Position numbers and translations under genes: made by a program
Shown: piece after piece, positions 39,155 to 47,520 of the stretch
Position numbering within the stretch: position 1 is the stretch's first letter
How the letters are laid out: every line of letters begins with the position of its first letter
Notes under the pieces: model-generated
The model's input: the letters and a program-made list of their open reading frames with translations, nothing else
Told to the model about the DNA's origin: nothing
Database searches by the model: none
Assembly: GCF_000315545.1 (NCBI RefSeq)
Contig: NZ_JH992902.1
Coordinates: 1,734,638 to 1,798,637, forward strand
Origin: Selenomonas sp. F0473
Lineage (GTDB): Bacteria; Bacillota; Negativicutes; Selenomonadales; Selenomonadaceae
Reading direction: 5' to 3'
Length of the DNA: 64,000 nucleotides

Positions 39155-40339
39155 ATGAAGAAAATGCTGTTCACATCCGAGTCCGTGACGGAAGGACATC
39201 CCGATAAACTCGCCGATCAGATTTCCGACAGCATCCTCGACGCGATTCTCGCGCAGGATCCGCAGGGGCGCGTCGCCTGCGAGACGCTCGTGACGACGGG
39301 GCAGGCGCATGTGGTCGGCGAGATTTCGACATCGTGCTATGTGGATATTCCGAAGATCATCCGCCGGACGGTGCGCGAGATCGGCTATACGAACGCAAGC
39401 TACGGGTTCGATGCGGATACGTGCGGCATCCTCGTATCGCTCGACGAGCAGTCGCCCGACATCGCGCAGGGTGTCAACGAAGCGATCGAGTCCCGCGAGG
39501 GCAGGATGGATGCGGCGGATGCCATCGGCGCGGGCGATCAGGGCATGATGTTCGGCTACGCGACGAACGAGACGCCGGAGTACATGCCGCTGACGACGGT
39601 GCTCGCGCATAAGCTCGCGCGCCGTCTCACGGACGTGCGCAAGAGCGGCGAACTCTCCTATCTGCGTCCGGACGGCAAGACGCAGGTGACGGTCGCCTAT
39701 GAGGACGGGAGGCCCGTCTATGTCGATACGGTCGTCATCTCGACGCAGCACGACGAGGCCGTGGACCTCGCGACGATCCGCAGGGATATGATCGAAAAGG
39801 TCATCAAGCAGATCATCCCGGCGGAGCTCCTGCGCGCGGAGACGAAATACTTCGTCAACCCGACGGGGAAATTCGTTATCGGAGGTCCGCACGGCGACTC
39901 GGGGCTGACGGGACGCAAGATCATCGTCGATACCTACGGCGGCTGGGCGCGCCACGGCGGCGGCGCGTTCTCGGGGAAAGACCCCACGAAGGTCGACCGC
40001 AGCGCGGCGTATGCGGCGCGCTATGTGGCGAAGAACATCGTTGCGGCGGGGCTGGCAGACCGCGTGGAGATTCAGCTCGCGTACGCCATCGGCGTGGCGC
40101 ATCCCGTCTCGATCATGGTGGATACGTTCGGCACGGGCAAGATCGACGAGGAGCGGATCGTCGCGCTCGTACAGAAACATTTCGATCTGCGTCCCGCGGG
40201 CATCATCAAGATGCTCGACCTGCGCCGCCCGATCTATCGGCAAACGGCGGCATACGGACATTTCGGCCGCACGGACGTCGACCTCCCGTGGGAGCGTACG
40301 GATGTGGCCGACGTGCTGAAGAGCGCGGCGGGACGTTAA
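39155..40339 (+). CDS. metK: S-adenosylmethionine synthase
   Basis: MetK makes SAM from methionine and ATP. The 394-residue protein shows [19 protein letters not shown] near 5-23, [12 protein letters not shown] near 128-139 and [13 protein letters not shown] near 246-258. I chose ATG 39155 because AGGGGAGG lies upstream; a frame from 38900 would run through the riboswitch. The SAM-I riboswitch gives product feedback. It ends with a terminator at 40357-40402. Confidence 0.98.
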   Translation: MKKMLFTSESVTEGHPDKLADQISDSILDAILAQDPQGRVACETLVTTGQAHVVGEISTSCYVDIPKIIRRTVREIGYTNASYGFDADTCGILVSLDEQSPDIAQGVNEAIESREGRMDAADAIGAGDQGMMFGYATNETPEYMPLTTVLAHKLARRLTDVRKSGELSYLRPDGKTQVTVAYEDGRPVYVDTVVISTQHDEAVDLATIRRDMIEKVIKQIIPAELLRAETKYFVNPTGKFVIGGPHGDSGLTGRKIIVDTYGGWARHGGGAFSGKDPTKVDRSAAYAARYVAKNIVAAGLADRVEIQLAYAIGVAHPVSIMVDTFGTGKIDEERIVALVQKHFDLRPAGIIKMLDLRRPIYRQTAAYGHFGRTDVDLPWERTDVADVLKSAAGR

Positions 40340-40356
40340 GCGGCATATTGTAAATC

Positions 40357-40402
40357 AAACAGTCTTGCGCGTCTCCGTCTGTGCGGCGCATAAGACTGTT
40401 TT
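40357..40402 (+). terminator. Terminator of metK
   Basis: Ten-base arms AAACAGTCTT (40357-40366) and AAGACTGTTT (40392-40401) with further GC pairing inside are followed by TTCC. It lies 17 bases after the metK stop and directly upstream of the amidohydrolase ribosome binding site. Confidence 0.75.
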
Positions 40403-40418
40403 CCTATATGGGGGTGAA

Positions 40419-41573
40419 ATGATGACGGAACGGGAAATCATGGAGTTTGCGTGCGAGGAATTTTACTGGCTGCACGCGCATCCGGAACTTTCCTATGAGG
40501 AGTTCGAGACGACGGCGCGTCTGCGCGCGGCGTTTGAGCGGTTCGGGATACGGGTGCTCGATGTGCCGCTCGAGACGGGGCTGGTGGCGGCGGTCGGAAC
40601 GGGTGAAAAACCCATCGTCGCTCTGCGGACGGATATCGACGCGCTGCCGGTCACGGAAGCGACGGAGCTGCCCTATCGTTCTTTAACGGAAGGGAAAATG
40701 CACGCCTGCGGGCATGATTTTCATATGGCGGCGGTGCTTGCGGCGGCGCTCCTGTTGAAAGAACGGGAGGACGAACTGAAAGGGACGGTTTACATCGTCT
40801 GCCAGCCGGCGGAGGAAGCGCCGGGCGGCGCGCGGCGGGTGCTCGATACGGGCGTCTTGGACGATGTGACGGCGATATTCGGCATTCATGCGCGTCCCCT
40901 TTATCCCGTTGGAACATTTGGCCTATGCGCGGGCGGCATGATGGCGTCCACGGATAAGTTCGAGATCACGTTCAAGGGGGTGGGCACGCATGCGGCGCAG
41001 CCCGACCGCGGCTGTGATCCGATCGTCATGGCGGCGCAGTTTGTGACAGCGGCGCAGACGATCACCGCCCGCAACGTGAATCCGCTGCACGCCGCCGTTG
41101 TGAGCATCGCGCACATCGAGGGCGGGACGACGTGGAACGTGCTGCCGGAGCAGGTATGGATGGAGGGGACGATTCGGCTTTTTGATGCGGCCGACCGCGT
41201 GCTGGTGAAAAAACGGATGGAGGAGCTCGCCGCGGGGATCGCCGCAGGTCTCGGCGGGCATGCGGAGATCTCTTGGAAGTCGGGCGCGCCCGCGGTGGTG
41301 AATACGCCGCGCTGGAATGAACTTGCGGCGGACGCGGCAAAGCGGGAAGGCTTTGCCGTTGTGGATGCCGTACCGTGGATGGCGGGGGAGGACTTCGCAT
41401 ATTATCAAGAGACGATGGAGAGCTGCTTTGCATTCGTCGGGACGGGGCTTGGGCCGGAGAATCATCATCCGCAGTTTACGGTCGATCCGGCGGCGATACC
41501 GCAGGCTGCGCGGTATTTGGTGCGTATAGCTGAAACATCTCTATGTTGTGTGACACGCGATTTTGGCGCATAG
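40419..41573 (+). CDS. M20-family amidohydrolase (IAA-amino acid / N-acyl amino acid hydrolase type)
   Basis: This is a zinc or manganese peptidase-like enzyme that likely cuts an N-acyl or N-amino-acyl bond. Of 384 residues, ALRTDIDALPV at 68-78, MHACGHDFHM with Cys97 and His99 at 94-103, the glutamates Glu132-Glu133 in QPAEEAPGGARR and His157 in GIHARP are the metal-site and catalytic positions of the family. GGGGGTGA precedes two possible starts, ATG 40419 and 40422. Real substrates cannot be told from sequence. The end ETSLCCVTRDFGA looks slightly extended beyond the normal C-terminus. Confidence 0.88.
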   Translation: MMTEREIMEFACEEFYWLHAHPELSYEEFETTARLRAAFERFGIRVLDVPLETGLVAAVGTGEKPIVALRTDIDALPVTEATELPYRSLTEGKMHACGHDFHMAAVLAAALLLKEREDELKGTVYIVCQPAEEAPGGARRVLDTGVLDDVTAIFGIHARPLYPVGTFGLCAGGMMASTDKFEITFKGVGTHAAQPDRGCDPIVMAAQFVTAAQTITARNVNPLHAAVVSIAHIEGGTTWNVLPEQVWMEGTIRLFDAADRVLVKKRMEELAAGIAAGLGGHAEISWKSGAPAVVNTPRWNELAADAAKREGFAVVDAVPWMAGEDFAYYQETMESCFAFVGTGLGPENHHPQFTVDPAAIPQAARYLVRIAETSLCCVTRDFGA

Positions 41574-41745
41574 CTGTGTCATTTCGAAAAATCCTGCGCT
41601 CGACGTGGCCCTTAACTACGCCTTCGCTATTCCTTGCTCTGCATCCAAACTTGCGTGTCTCCTAAGTTGTGAAGGGATTTTCGCGACTAGGTTATATGAA
41701 AGACGGGCGGCTCAGGGCGTGTTTCACATCGTAGCGATAAACGAC
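41574..41745. repeat. Non-coding stretch with a probable dispersed repeat
   Basis: Between the amidohydrolase and the shared terminator are about 170 bases with no believable gene. Read on the minus strand, part of it (about 41590-41660) shares a spaced pattern with 57925-57990: a similar run ending GCA, then AGGAATA.CGA, AAGG, ACGTCGA and TTCGAAA. This suggests a degenerate repeat family. Confidence 0.4.
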
Positions 41746-41749
41746 GAAA

Positions 41750-41784
41750 AAAGATAAGGACGAAAACCGTCCTTATCTTTTTTT
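41750..41784. terminator. Bidirectional terminator
   Basis: AAAGATAAGGACG (41750-41762) pairs with CGTCCTTATCTTT (41768-41780) around five bases. A-runs lie to the left and T-runs to the right, so it can end both the amidohydrolase (plus) and the acyltransferase (minus). Confidence 0.9.
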
Positions 41785-41788
41785 GTGT

Positions 41789-42925
41789 CTATTTTCTTTT
41801 CCATATCCCGATGGTGAGCGCGTTGACGATGGGGATATGGTCGCCTATGTTCCGCATGATAATTGCGCCGGCGAGCGTGAGGAGGAGGGTCGCGGCATAG
41901 AGTCCGAGCGCGATAGGGGCGGTGAGCACGTGGCCGCGCCCGTAAATCAGCATCAGCAGATAGGTGATCGCGACGGGGTGCGCGAGGTAGATGAAATAGG
42001 AATGTTTTCCGAGGAGTTGGAAGGCGCGCCCGAGGAGATTGTCCGTGCCGAGATGCGTGAAGAGCGCGAAGAGCGCGAGCGAGGCGCAGGCAGTGTAGAG
42101 GATGCCGAGCGGCGAGAGCTGATGCGCGGTGTAGATCGTCTCGAGCGGTGTGTATCCGTCAACGAGAATCAGCTTGTAGTACCACGCGAGGAGCAGGGCG
42201 AGACTGAGAACGCCGAACGCGTAAAGCCGGCGTGCCTGGCGCTCCATCAGCGTGCGGAAGGCGCTCCAGCGCAGGGCGAGCCAGCCGCCGAGCAGGAAGA
42301 TAAAGACGTAGTGGAGGGGCCAATAGTTCAGCCGGTAGAAGAGCAGCGCGCGCAGGAGCGTTCCCTCGGGGAGGCTGTAAACGTAAAGGTTGAAGGCGGT
42401 GTCGAAGCTCGACCAGTAGTCGAACGCAACCTGCGCGATGAACACCGCGCCGAGCAGCGGGCGCGTCATGTGCCGCAGCAGCACGCGCCAGAGCGGCATG
42501 AGGAGATAGAACCAGATGAGGATGACCATGAAGTAGAGCTGATACTTCGCGTTTCCGAAGAAGAGAATTCCCGGCCATGAGAGCAGCGGCGGAATTCCCG
42601 TGCCGTAATGCCACGCGTCGTGGACGATGTAAAAGAGCGACCATACGAGATAGGGCACGACGACCGCATGACATCGCCGCCGCAGGAAGTCTCGATAGGA
42701 AAAGGGCGCAGATAGGTTTTGTCCGTAGAACAGACCGAACGCCGAGATAAAGAAAAAAATCGGCACGCTAAAGCGCGTGCCAATGTCAAAAAGCGCCACA
42801 AGATGAAGATTCGGCGTCGGATTCGCAAGATATTCCGCGCCGATGTGGATGCCGATCACGCCCATCATAGAGATACCGCGGATCGCCTCGACCGCGGAGA
42901 GACGCGGCGGCTTATTCGATGACAT
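41789..42925 (-). CDS. Acyltransferase 3 family membrane protein
   Basis: The 378-residue protein has about ten hydrophobic segments and an N-terminal RLSAVEAIRGISMMGVIGIH with the conserved Arg of this family. These enzymes O-acylate sugars of exopolysaccharide, lipopolysaccharide or peptidoglycan at the inner membrane. The target here is unknown. Its start overlaps the SIMPL gene end by 14 bases, so the two are likely co-transcribed on the minus strand. Confidence 0.85.
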   Translation of the reverse strand: MSSNKPPRLSAVEAIRGISMMGVIGIHIGAEYLANPTPNLHLVALFDIGTRFSVPIFFFISAFGLFYGQNLSAPFSYRDFLRRRCHAVVVPYLVWSLFYIVHDAWHYGTGIPPLLSWPGILFFGNAKYQLYFMVILIWFYLLMPLWRVLLRHMTRPLLGAVFIAQVAFDYWSSFDTAFNLYVYSLPEGTLLRALLFYRLNYWPLHYVFIFLLGGWLALRWSAFRTLMERQARRLYAFGVLSLALLLAWYYKLILVDGYTPLETIYTAHQLSPLGILYTACASLALFALFTHLGTDNLLGRAFQLLGKHSYFIYLAHPVAITYLLMLIYGRGHVLTAPIALGLYAATLLLTLAGAIIMRNIGDHIPIVNALTIGIWKRK

Positions 42926-43637
42926 AGGTGACGTTCACAACCCCTTCGACGGCGAGCTGACCCGCGGCAATCGGCGTCGTGCCGATATCCGCAGCGGCTT
43001 CCTTCGTCATCGCCATATAGCGCACATCGTTGTACGGCTGCGGCGATGCGTCCGCAGAGGAGATGCTTGCCACGCGGACGATCCGAACGCCGGCCGCCGC
43101 GGCGAGCGCATCCGCCTTTGCGCGCGCATCCTTCATCGCCCCCGCGAGCGCCGTATTCTTCGCGGCGACGAGATCGCTCGCGGTGAATTCGAGCGAATCG
43201 ATGCGGTTTGCTCCGCTGCCGAGCGCAGTGTCGATCACACGGCCGACCTTCGAGAGGTCGTGTACGGTGATGACGACAGTGTTCTGCACGGTGTAGCCGA
43301 CGAGCTCCGTGCGGCCGTTGTCGCGTGTGTCATAGCGCTGTGAGAAATCGTAGCGCACCGTTTGAATATCGCGGTCTGCAATACCGAGCGCTTTCACCGC
43401 GCTGTGTACGCGCGCTGCCAACGCGACATTGTCCGCATGCGCCTTTGCCGCGTCCTTTGCCTCCGTGATGACGCCGACCGTGACGGCGGCGGTGTCGGGA
43501 GCGACATGCGTGACGCTCGTGCCGCTGATACTGAGCGTCGAGGGATATGCTTCCGCCGCCGCGGTATGCGCCGGGAGCACGAGCGTGAGCGCGAGCGCCG
43601 CCGTGCAGGCGAGCGCGCCGAATGCCATGCGTTTCAT
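42912..43637 (-). CDS. SIMPL-domain (DUF541) periplasmic protein
   Basis: The 241 residues begin with a signal peptide (MKRMAFGALACTAALALTLV, cut near residue 28) and then STLSISGTSVTHVAPDTAAV, the DUF541 start. The family includes BP26 of Brucella and YggE, and forms oligomers in the periplasm or outer membrane; YggE is linked to oxidative stress. GGAGGAC precedes the ATG. It is transcribed with the acyltransferase. Confidence 0.88.
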   Translation of the reverse strand: MKRMAFGALACTAALALTLVLPAHTAAAEAYPSTLSISGTSVTHVAPDTAAVTVGVITEAKDAAKAHADNVALAARVHSAVKALGIADRDIQTVRYDFSQRYDTRDNGRTELVGYTVQNTVVITVHDLSKVGRVIDTALGSGANRIDSLEFTASDLVAAKNTALAGAMKDARAKADALAAAAGVRIVRVASISSADASPQPYNDVRYMAMTKEAAADIGTTPIAAGQLAVEGVVNVTYVIE

Positions 43638-43677
43638 GAGAGTCCTCCTTTTATACGGATTCCAAATAACTACGCCG

Positions 43678-43686
43678 ATTATAGCA
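43678..43686 (-). promoter_or_regulatory. Extended -10 promoter of the SIMPL gene
   Basis: On the minus strand TGCTATAAT gives a perfect extended -10 box, 41 bases before the ATG at 43637. The -35 region (TGATAA) is poor, as expected for an extended -10 promoter. Confidence 0.6.
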
Positions 43687-43717
43687 TGTACGCTCGGCCG
43701 TTATCATGAAAGAAGGA

Positions 43718-44011
43718 TTATTCTCGTGCGCCTGCCAGCAGATTCTCGTTGTACTTCTTTGCCGCGATATATGCCCATATCGCGCCGATGGGGAGGGTTA
43801 CGATCAAGCCGAAGCCGAGCGTGAAGAGACCGACGATGATGTTCACGATAAGCATGACGACGGCGCCCATGATCGTCGAGTAGAGCATACCGATGGGGCC
43901 GAAGAAGAGTGCGAGTCCGGCGGCGAGACCGACATTCTTTATCGACTGCACGACGATCGCTTTGGGAGCGGTATGCTGCGCGTCCGGCTGTGTGTTCTGC
44001 TCGTTGTCCAT
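43718..44011 (-). CDS. Small two-helix membrane protein
   Basis: The 97-residue protein has a polar N-terminus followed by two hydrophobic segments, about residues 26-56 and 59-84, with GLAAGLALFFGPIGMLYSTI in the first. The composition resembles TM2-like or small superinfection-type membrane proteins, but I cannot name a family with confidence. AAAGGAG precedes the ATG, and it has its own promoter. Confidence 0.7.
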   Translation of the reverse strand: MDNEQNTQPDAQHTAPKAIVVQSIKNVGLAAGLALFFGPIGMLYSTIMGAVVMLIVNIIVGLFTLGFGLIVTLPIGAIWAYIAAKKYNENLLAGARE

Positions 44012-44060
44012 GATAAAATCTCCTTTTCCCTACATAGATGATAAACAATATCCGGAGATG

Positions 44061-44089
44061 AGTATAATGCAAAATCCCGCGAATTGCAA
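44061..44089 (-). promoter_or_regulatory. Promoter of the small membrane protein gene
   Basis: On the minus strand TTGCAA (44084-44089) is 17 bases from TATACT (44061-44066), 49 bases before the ATG at 44011. Confidence 0.65.
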
Positions 44090-44120
44090 ATGAAGCGGGA
44101 GGGGAATCTGATTTGGCAAT

Positions 44121-44147
44121 TCTCATTTGGGAAACGCGCAAATGAGA
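44121..44147. promoter_or_regulatory. Inverted repeat at the htpG promoter (operator candidate)
   Basis: Nine-base perfect arms TCTCATTTG (44121-44129) and CAAATGAGA (44139-44147) with a nine-base spacer. The 9-9-9 layout is that of the CIRCE heat-shock operator, but the sequence differs. It ends one base before the -35 box of htpG. Confidence 0.65.
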
Positions 44148-44148
44148 T

Positions 44149-44177
44149 TTGATTTTTTGTCGTTTTTTGTGTAATAT
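44149..44177 (+). promoter_or_regulatory. Promoter of htpG
   Basis: TTGATT (44149-44154) is 17 bases from TAATAT (44172-44177), 72 bases before the ATG. Confidence 0.65.
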
Positions 44178-44249
44178 AGAGCGTAGAAATCGAATTGCAT
44201 ACGACGAAACGATATGCAGAAATAATTCAACGCAAGGGAGAGCGATATT

Positions 44250-46199
44250 ATGGCAAAGGAAACGCATGAGTTTCAAGCCGAGACCAAACAATTACTGGAT
44301 CTGATGATCCATTCCATCTACACGAACCGCGAGATTTTTTTGCGCGAGCTGATTTCCAACGCCTCGGACGCGATCGATAAGCTCCACTTTGAGAGCCTGA
44401 CGAACCGCGATATTCTCAAGGGGAACGATGCTTATGAAATCTTTTTGGTGCCGGACGCGAAGAGCAAGACGCTCACGATCTCCGACAACGGCATCGGCAT
44501 GTCGCGCGCCGAGGTCGTCGAGAACATCGGCACGATCGCAAAATCCGGCACGAAGGCCTTCATGGAGCAGCTCGCGAAGGCCAAGGAGGAGAGCGGCGGC
44601 ACGCCGGACAAGGACCTCATCGGTCAGTTCGGCGTCGGCTTCTACTCCGCGTTCATGGTCGCGGAACGTGTGACCATCGTCACGCGCCGGGCGGGCGAGA
44701 CGCAGGCGACGCGCTGGGAATCCGCGGGCGACGGCAGCTACACGATCGAGGACGCGGAGAAGGAAGGGCGCGGCACGACCGTTACGATCCGGCTCGCCAA
44801 GGAGTTCACTAAGGGCGAGACGGACTACACGGACACCTATACGCTCGAGCGTCTCGTCAAGAAATACTCCGATTACGTGCGCTACCCCATCAAGATGAAC
44901 GTCACGACGGAGGAACTCCCGCGCGACGACGAGGGCAAGATCATCGAGGGCGCGGAGAAAGTCAAGAAGACGGAGCTGCGCACACTGAACTCGATGCAGC
45001 CGCTGTGGACGCGCGCCAAATCGGAGATCAAAGACGAGGAGTACGGCGACTTCTTCAAGAACCAGTTCCACGAGTGGGAAGCGCCGATGGAGGTGTTTCA
45101 CACGAAGGCTGAGGGCACGGTCGAGTATACGGCGCTCCTCGAGATCCCCGCGCGCGCGCCGTTCAATCTCTATCAGTCGGACTATGAGCCGGGCATCCAG
45201 CTCTACTCGCGCCACGTGTTCATCATGGACAAATGCAAGGATCTCCTGCCGGACTACCTGCGCTTCATGAAGGGGCTCGTAGACTCGCCCGACCTCTCGC
45301 TCAACATTTCGCGCGAACTGCTTCAGCAGAGCCGCGAACTGAAGACCATCGGCCGCGCGCTCGAAAAGAACATCCTCAAGACGCTCGGCAAGAAACTCGA
45401 GAAGGACCGCGAATCCTACGAAAAGTTTTGGAACGAGTACGGGCGCTCGCTGAAAATCGGCATTTACAACAGCATGTATTCCGGCCGCGATACGGTGGAC
45501 AAGCTGAAGGATCTCATCCTCTTTACAAGCTCCAAAGAGGGCAAGCTCGTCTCTCTGAAGGAGTACGCCGCCCGGATGCCCGAGAGCCAAAAGAGCATCT
45601 TTTACGCGACGGCGAAGGACAAGGCGACCATCGAGCAGCTCCCGCAGATGGAGCAGCTGCGCGAGCGCGGGCTTGAGGTGCTGTTCCTGCTCGACCCCGT
45701 GGACGAGTTCGCGATCGAGACGGTGCACGAGTACGAGGGCAAACCGTTTCACTCGATCAGCCGCGGCGATCTCGACCTCGGCGACGCGGAGAGCGAGGAG
45801 ACGAAGAAGGAGACCGAGGAGATCGCAAAGACGAACGACGATCTCATCAAAGACGTGAAGGAAGCGCTCGGAGAGAGGATCGCCGAGGTCAAGATCTCGC
45901 AGCGTCTGCGCTCAAGCGCCGTCTGTCTCGTGGCGGACGAGGCGGGGCCGTCGCTCTCGATGGAGCAGACCTTTGCCGAGATGAACAATCCGATGTTCAA
46001 GGCGCGCCGCATCCTCGAGATCAACCCGCACCACGAGCTCTTTGAAAAACTCCGGCGCGTGCATGCGGCGGGCAAGGACAGCGAGGAGTTCAAGGATTAC
46101 TGCGACCTTCTCTACACGCAGGCGCTGCTCATCGAGGGCATCCTGCCGGAAAATCCCGTTGCCTTTGCGCAGAAACTCGCAAAGCTGATGGCGAAATAA
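44250..46199 (+). CDS. htpG: Chaperone HtpG (bacterial Hsp90)
   Basis: HtpG is a dimeric ATP-driven chaperone of the cytoplasm. The 649-residue protein has the GHKL ATP-binding domain with ELISNASDAIDKL near 33-45, DNGIGM near 79-84 and GQFGVGFYSAFMVA near 125-138, then the middle domain with SRELLQQSRELKTI and a C-terminal dimer region. GGGAGAG precedes the ATG. A palindrome and a plain promoter sit upstream. Confidence 0.97.
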   Translation: MAKETHEFQAETKQLLDLMIHSIYTNREIFLRELISNASDAIDKLHFESLTNRDILKGNDAYEIFLVPDAKSKTLTISDNGIGMSRAEVVENIGTIAKSGTKAFMEQLAKAKEESGGTPDKDLIGQFGVGFYSAFMVAERVTIVTRRAGETQATRWESAGDGSYTIEDAEKEGRGTTVTIRLAKEFTKGETDYTDTYTLERLVKKYSDYVRYPIKMNVTTEELPRDDEGKIIEGAEKVKKTELRTLNSMQPLWTRAKSEIKDEEYGDFFKNQFHEWEAPMEVFHTKAEGTVEYTALLEIPARAPFNLYQSDYEPGIQLYSRHVFIMDKCKDLLPDYLRFMKGLVDSPDLSLNISRELLQQSRELKTIGRALEKNILKTLGKKLEKDRESYEKFWNEYGRSLKIGIYNSMYSGRDTVDKLKDLILFTSSKEGKLVSLKEYAARMPESQKSIFYATAKDKATIEQLPQMEQLRERGLEVLFLLDPVDEFAIETVHEYEGKPFHSISRGDLDLGDAESEETKKETEEIAKTNDDLIKDVKEALGERIAEVKISQRLRSSAVCLVADEAGPSLSMEQTFAEMNNPMFKARRILEINPHHELFEKLRRVHAAGKDSEEFKDYCDLLYTQALLIEGILPENPVAFAQKLAKLMAK

Positions 46200-46209
46200 G
46201 GAGATATTT

Positions 46210-46878
46210 GTGGAAATCGAACTCTTTTCGTCGCAGTTCTTTGTGGCGCTCTTTTCGATTATTATCCTCGACCTTGTGCTCGCGGGGGACAACGCCGTCG
46301 TCATCGCGATGGCGTCGAACCGTCTGCCCGCCGCGCTCCGCAAGCGAGCGATCTGCGTCGGCACGGCGGGGGCGGTCATTGTCCGCCTCATCATGACGTT
46401 CTTTGCCGTCGAGATGCTGACCGTGCCGTATCTGCAGGCGGTCGGGGGACTCGTCCTCCTGCCGATTGCCGTAAAGCTCATGCGCCCCGCGCAGAAGGAG
46501 GCGCATGTGAAGGCGGCGGATACGTTCGCGGGGGCGGTCAGGACGATCATCGTCGCGGACGCCGCGATGGGCCTTGACAACGTGCTCGCTATCGCAGGGG
46601 CCTCGCAGGGCCATTTCCTGCTCGTCGTGATCGGTCTCGTCGTCAGTATCCCGATCGTGGTCGGCGGCAGTCAGCTCATTGCGAAACTGATGGACCGGTA
46701 CCCCGTGCTCATCGTCATCGGCGCCGCGATCCTCGGCTGGACGGCGGGGACGATGATCGCGCACGATCACTCCGTAGGACCGATGATTTTAGGTTTCCTG
46801 CCCAACGCCGAAACGCTGCTCCCTGCCGCGTGCGCAGGGCTCGTGTGCGCCGTCGGCGGACGGAACCGGAGCGCATGA
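46210..46878 (+). CDS. TerC-family integral membrane protein
   Basis: TerC/YjbE-type proteins are membrane proteins linked to manganese export or loading of secreted enzymes. The 222 residues hold about seven hydrophobic segments and two conserved acidic motifs, LVLAGDNAVVIAMA near 22-35 and AAMGLDNVLAIAG near 118-130, where the Asp-Asn pairs lie in membrane helices. The start is GTG after AAGGAG. It lies ten bases after htpG; no yybP-ykoY manganese riboswitch is seen. Confidence 0.88.
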   Translation: MEIELFSSQFFVALFSIIILDLVLAGDNAVVIAMASNRLPAALRKRAICVGTAGAVIVRLIMTFFAVEMLTVPYLQAVGGLVLLPIAVKLMRPAQKEAHVKAADTFAGAVRTIIVADAAMGLDNVLAIAGASQGHFLLVVIGLVVSIPIVVGGSQLIAKLMDRYPVLIVIGAAILGWTAGTMIAHDHSVGPMILGFLPNAETLLPAACAGLVCAVGGRNRSA

Positions 46879-46879
46879 T

Positions 46880-47266
46880 ATGGTCGGCCTTGTGATTGTA
46901 ACGCACAGCCCCGCACTCGCCGAGGGAGTCGTCGAGACTTGCCGCATGATGGCAAAGGATGTCAGCATCATGGCTGCGGGCGGCATGGAAAACGGCGCCT
47001 TTGGAACGAGTTACGCGCGCATCGTGCACGCGATCGATACGGTGTACGGGGCGGACGGCGTCGTCATCCTCATGGATGCGGGCAGCGCGATCCTGACCGT
47101 GGAGACGATCGTAGAGGAACGCAAAGACGAGCTGCTGCGGATGGCGGACTGCCCCGTCGTGGAGGGCAGCGTCGTCGCCGCGGTCGCGGCCGTCTGCGGC
47201 GCGCCGCTCGACGAGGTCGTGCGCCGCGCGGAGGAGACGCGGCGCGTCGCGAAGATTGACGATTGA
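46880..47266 (+). CDS. dhaM: DhaM-type PTS EIIA (mannose family) protein, orphan
   Basis: In dihydroxyacetone kinase systems DhaM passes phosphate from HPr to the ADP bound to DhaL. The 128 residues start MVGLVIVTHSPALAEGVVE with His9 as the expected phosphorylation site, and hold GTSYARIVHAID and VILMDAGSAILTVE near 61-74, the family signature. No dhaK or dhaL is in the window. The start ATG 46880 is two bases after the terC stop, and the gene's own stop overlaps the next promoter's -35 box. Confidence 0.85.
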   Translation: MVGLVIVTHSPALAEGVVETCRMMAKDVSIMAAGGMENGAFGTSYARIVHAIDTVYGADGVVILMDAGSAILTVETIVEERKDELLRMADCPVVEGSVVAAVAAVCGAPLDEVVRRAEETRRVAKIDD

Positions 47267-47291
47267 CAGCGTAAATATAGGGTGTTACAAT
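47263..47291 (+). promoter_or_regulatory. Promoter of the FMN riboswitch-rib operon
   Basis: TTGACA (47263-47268) is 17 bases from TACAAT (47286-47291). The -35 box overlaps the dhaM stop codon. Confidence 0.85.
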
Positions 47292-47303
47292 ATGCATAGC
47301 GAT

Positions 47304-47450
47304 GCTCTTTGAGGCGGGGTGCAAATCCCCACCGGCGGTACAGCCCGCAAGCCTATGACGGGATGGAGAAATCCTCCCCGAGGCACGATTCGGTGTGATT
47401 CCGAAGCCGACAGTGAAGGAGGAAACTCCGCAGTCTGGATGGGAAAAGGC
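47304..47450 (+). promoter_or_regulatory. FMN riboswitch (RFN element)
   Basis: The conserved order GAGGCGGGGTGCAAATCCCC, ACCGGCGGTA, AGCCCGCAAGC, CGGTGTGATTCCG, GCCGACAGT and GTCTGGATGGGA is present. FMN binding should stop expression of the riboflavin genes downstream. Exact ends of the P1 helix are approximate. Confidence 0.95.
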
Positions 47451-47475
47451 GCGTCTTTTATGGACGATTTGTGTG

Positions 47476-47505
47476 CCGCCGAGAGGGTTCTCGGCGGTAT
47501 TTTTA
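47476..47505 (+). terminator. FMN riboswitch terminator
   Basis: A nine-base stem CCGCCGAGA (47476-47484) with TCTCGGCGG (47489-47497) is followed by TATTTTTATT. It ends 15 bases before the ribD start, the place for a transcription-stop expression platform. Confidence 0.9.
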
Positions 47506-47520
47506 TTCGGGTGGATGACG

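Noticed and set aside
41563-41757. 64-codon plus-strand frame after the amidohydrolase
   Set aside because: No ribosome binding site, and it overlaps a probable dispersed repeat and the terminator.
44292-45752. 486-codon minus-strand frame opposite htpG
   Set aside because: Shadow of biased codon use in htpG; no motif or ribosome binding site.
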